Below are positions 62,030 through 64,000 of a stretch of 64,000 bases of DNA, one piece after another (position 1 is the first letter of the stretch; each line of letters begins with the position of its first letter). Origin of the DNA: Cognatundibacterium crateris (GTDB taxonomy: Bacteria > Pseudomonadota > Gammaproteobacteria > Burkholderiales > Burkholderiaceae_D); the NCBI RefSeq assembly GCF_010078235.1, contig NZ_JAABOS010000002.1:486388-550387 (forward strand), given 5' to 3'. Both the position numbers and the translations under genes were made by a program. The notes below the pieces were generated by a model. That model did not search any database, was not told where the DNA came from, and worked only from the letters and a program-made list of their open reading frames with translations.

Positions 62030-62458
62030 TTATCCTTTTAAAAAATCACTCTGTTGACTGCCAAAAAATGCCGACACCATTTGATCCCGGCGCGGCTTAA
62101 TACGCATCGCTCTACGCCGGGCATTAAATGCATCAAAGCGATCAGCGTCTTGCTTAAGCCTGTTTCGGTACTTCCTTGATTTTTCAGCGCCGGTCATTGC
62201 TCTCGGCTTTGCTGCATCGGCACCAGAGCCAACAATGAATGCCGGCTGATAGAGATCGTGCTTTTGACCAATGTGCGACCACGAAATTATGTGAATTTGC
62301 TTGTTAGCGCGCAGGAACGAGATGTAGCCGGTAGCCCAGCGACGAGAGATGCAGATATGCTCCGACACCTCCTGAACAGTCCTGGGGATGGACATAAAGG
62401 CGCAGATCCTTTTAATCCGCAGCTGTGCGCGAGGCGAGTTGAATTTCATCGCACCCAT
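62030..62458 (-). CDS. Winged-helix-like DNA-binding protein
   Basis: 142 residues. The first 85 residues (IKRICAFMSIPRTVQEVSEH, then ICISRRWATGYISFLRANKQI) fit a winged helix-turn-helix, with a strand pair after it. The last 60 residues are basic. It may be a replication or regulatory protein. The start at 62458 has GGAGGAAATA upstream. Confidence 0.7.
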   Translation of the reverse strand: MGAMKFNSPRAQLRIKRICAFMSIPRTVQEVSEHICISRRWATGYISFLRANKQIHIISWSHIGQKHDLYQPAFIVGSGADAAKPRAMTGAEKSRKYRNRLKQDADRFDAFNARRRAMRIKPRRDQMVSAFFGSQQSDFLKG

Positions 62459-62658
62459 TATTTCCTCCCACAAACCCGACGCTTAACTTCTTCCAGGTTC
62501 GTGCTGCGAAACCAATGCTTTGCACACGCCAACTCATCCGGCTTTGGCAAATCGCAGGAGGCGATAGGTGCCAAATGCTCACGCGACCGTTTTCCTATTT
62601 CATAGGAAACTGTACAAAACATAAGCAGCGCCAAAATTAGAAGAATAATGTCTTTCAT
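62458..62658 (-). CDS. Small membrane protein
   Basis: 66 residues. One N-terminal hydrophobic segment (about 3-18, IILLILALLMFCTVSYE) followed by a charged tail with three cysteines. Its stop overlaps the next start by one base. Function unknown. Confidence 0.55.
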   Translation of the reverse strand: MKDIILLILALLMFCTVSYEIGKRSREHLAPIASCDLPKPDELACAKHWFRSTNLEEVKRRVCGRK

Positions 62659-62663
62659 GGGTT

Positions 62664-62987
62664 TTATATCCCGAATTCGGCTAAAAGCGCGCACGAAGAA
62701 GCAATAGACTTTCTCAGCTGCTCTGCGGATACATCGCTGCATAAGATCGACTTAACCAAGTCATGCAACTGGCTGACAACCGCTTCGCGGGTTGGCGCCT
62801 GATCCAGAGATTTGGAATTTCTAACACCGACCATTCGGAGTGCGACTGTCGCTGCAGTCTCAGAAATATCCTGGGGATTCAACATTAAATGTTTCGGTGA
62901 ATTTGCCAAAATACCAGCGCCAACCGAAATTAAAGCACTATCGAAAAAGTCAGCATCCGACATGCGGCCAACAGCATTTCCAAGCAT
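62664..62987 (-). CDS. Hypothetical accessory protein
   Basis: 107 residues, helical, with AGGAACTCTC upstream of the ATG. No domain recognised. First gene after the operator-type promoter at 63030. Confidence 0.6.
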   Translation of the reverse strand: MLGNAVGRMSDADFFDSALISVGAGILANSPKHLMLNPQDISETAATVALRMVGVRNSKSLDQAPTREAVVSQLHDLVKSILCSDVSAEQLRKSIASSCALLAEFGI

Positions 62988-63029
62988 GAGAGTTCCTAAA
63001 TAAGTTCAAATTAAATCCTGATAAAACTT

Positions 63030-63058
63030 ATTATAGCCATATAAGGCTATTTTTGGAA
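63030..63058 (-). promoter_or_regulatory. Operator-type promoter of the right-hand accessory cluster
   Basis: On the - strand TTCCAA, a 17-base spacer and TATAAT. The spacer AAATAGCCTTATATGGC contains the inverted repeat TAGCC/GGCTA. A further TATGGCTA half-site lies at 63074-63081. The predicted start is about 35 bases before the ATG at 62987. Confidence 0.7.
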
Positions 63059-63088
63059 CTAAAAAAACTCTTTTATGGCTATTTATTT

Positions 63089-64000
63089 TTATGCGTCCGC
63101 AAACATCTCATCTGCAACAGCTTCTGCCTTTTCAATCGCACTACCCACAATGCCGCTGCTCGCACCACTCTCGGCGATCAGATAGTTAGCATTTTCAAGA
63201 AATGCAAATGAACATGCATCCCACAAGTCCGGAGACGGTATTCCGTCAGCAGCCATGTCCGCCTTTTTCTCAATATAGCGACGCGCCTTCTCGTCGTAGT
63301 GATAAGGGATTCTTGATCCTTGTTTGATGAGCTTTTTGATTATTGACTTTGGAATATCTGAATTAATCCCGAAGCGCCCCTCCTGGACAGCACGAGCGAT
63401 GCCACAGCATGCCTGCGCACGCTGGTTGACATACCGCTCCTTGTATTCAGTCTTGAAGTTTGGCGAGCCCCAAAGCACCTTAACGAAGTTCGTAAAATCA
63501 TTCTTCTCAAGTTGCTTGATAACGCTCAGTCCAATGCCGCCGCCGTCGATAATCGCCGTAGAGTTGGACAGATTTCCCGACTGTACAATGATGTCGCCGT
63601 AAACGTCGCTTGGGTCTTTGGAGTTTGAGCAAAGAGGCACGCTGACTATCTGTACTCTGCGCGCATCGGCGCCGTATTCGCCATGGCCTATTACTTTTGC
63701 AGCAATCAGAGCGGTATCATCGCGATATCCGCCACCACCGATATCACTTAGCAGAAACCATCCATATTCCTCATCATCTCTAATGACCTGCTTTCCTACG
63801 CAAGCCTCAATAGATGCAGCACCGGTCAGGTACTTCCCTGCTAACTCGCAGAACTGGCCGACCACCTTGATTAACCATTCCTCGAGCGAGTATTGCGCTT
63901 TTTTCTCAATCAAGAACTCATCAGACACAAGCGGGGAATCTATAGAGCTAAAGCTTAGGGCATTCCATACACCGCCCTCCTCTTTCGATAAGGAGTGATG
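63089..64000 (-). CDS. Terminase large subunit, C-terminal nuclease part (cut by window edge)
   Basis: 303 residues visible. The frame stays open through the right edge, so the GTG at 63928 is not the true start. The RNase H-like nuclease is seen in DIGGGGYRDDTALIA, AIIDGGGIGLSVIKQL and, near the end, SPDLWDACSFAF, which carry the acidic metal ligands. The ATPase half lies outside. It packages DNA into the prohead. It is followed by an operator-type promoter instead of the usual head genes. Confidence 0.8.
   Translation of the reverse strand, partial: HHSLSKEEGGVWNALSFSSIDSPLVSDEFLIEKKAQYSLEEWLIKVVGQFCELAGKYLTGAASIEACVGKQVIRDDEEYGWFLLSDIGGGGYRDDTALIAAKVIGHGEYGADARRVQIVSVPLCSNSKDPSDVYGDIIVQSGNLSNSTAIIDGGGIGLSVIKQLEKNDFTNFVKVLWGSPNFKTEYKERYVNQRAQACCGIARAVQEGRFGINSDIPKSIIKKLIKQGSRIPYHYDEKARRYIEKKADMAADGIPSPDLWDACSFAFLENANYLIAESGASSGIVGSAIEKAEAVADEMFADA

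Noticed and set aside
1-64000. CRISPR array, integrase, insertion sequence or attachment site
   Set aside because: No regularly spaced repeats, recombinase motifs or element ends were recognised in the window.

Overview
The window is a 64-kb stretch of a tailed phage or prophage with a contractile tail. It carries a tail sheath, a gpV-like spike, baseplate J and gp25-like proteins, a portal, a major capsid protein, a tape measure, a large tail fibre and the C-terminal part of a terminase large subunit. The host is probably a betaproteobacterium or a related proteobacterium. The basis is RdgC at the left edge, spanins and an exported transglycosylase for a Gram-negative envelope, and Shine-Dalgarno-led genes; genus cannot be told from the sequence alone. 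No tRNA, rRNA, CRISPR array, integrase or insertion sequence was recognised.

Layout. Positions 1-7.4 kb (+ strand) form an early operon: RdgC, a C5-cytosine methyltransferase, a winged-helix-like protein, an HD-domain protein and many small proteins joined by stop/start overlaps. A two-way terminator at 7.44 kb separates it from the rightmost-to-leftmost (- strand) late genes. From 7.5 to 19.9 kb these are lysis (Rz with nested Rz1, transglycosylase, membrane proteins), baseplate or tail assembly genes, sheath, capsid, a DarA-related gene, spike, hub and a probable tube. From 20 to 29 kb come a Rha-type regulator, a LprI-like exported protein (+), the tape measure, a tube-like protein, the portal and a short + strand cargo pair. 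From 29 to 39.4 kb are two giant genes: a DarB-like methyltransferase/helicase and a polyvalent protein with a pyrophosphatase-like N-terminus. From 39.5 to 41.7 kb is a LysR regulator with three small + strand genes. From 41.7 to 54 kb are more virion genes: SWIM-type zinc protein, LysM-like protein, fibre, baseplate J and gp25-like. From 54 to 56 kb is a largely gene-free stretch with strong RNA-structure signals. From 56 to 63 kb are small accessory genes, and the terminase runs off the right edge.

How the parts work together. Protection from host restriction recurs: DNA methylation (Dcm-like), a virion-type DarB-like protein, a DarA-related protein and a Lar-type zinc ribbon. A recurring promoter design (a TTGC-like -35, a spacer containing a GCC..ATATGGC-like operator, and TATAAT) precedes at least five accessory units, so one phage repressor may control them together. 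One of these promoters points into the gene-free region at 55.1-56.04 kb. There, three long-range inverted repeats of 11-15 bp and many local hairpins suggest a very large structured noncoding RNA, possibly of the GOLLD/ROOL type. That region is the main candidate for an undescribed system.
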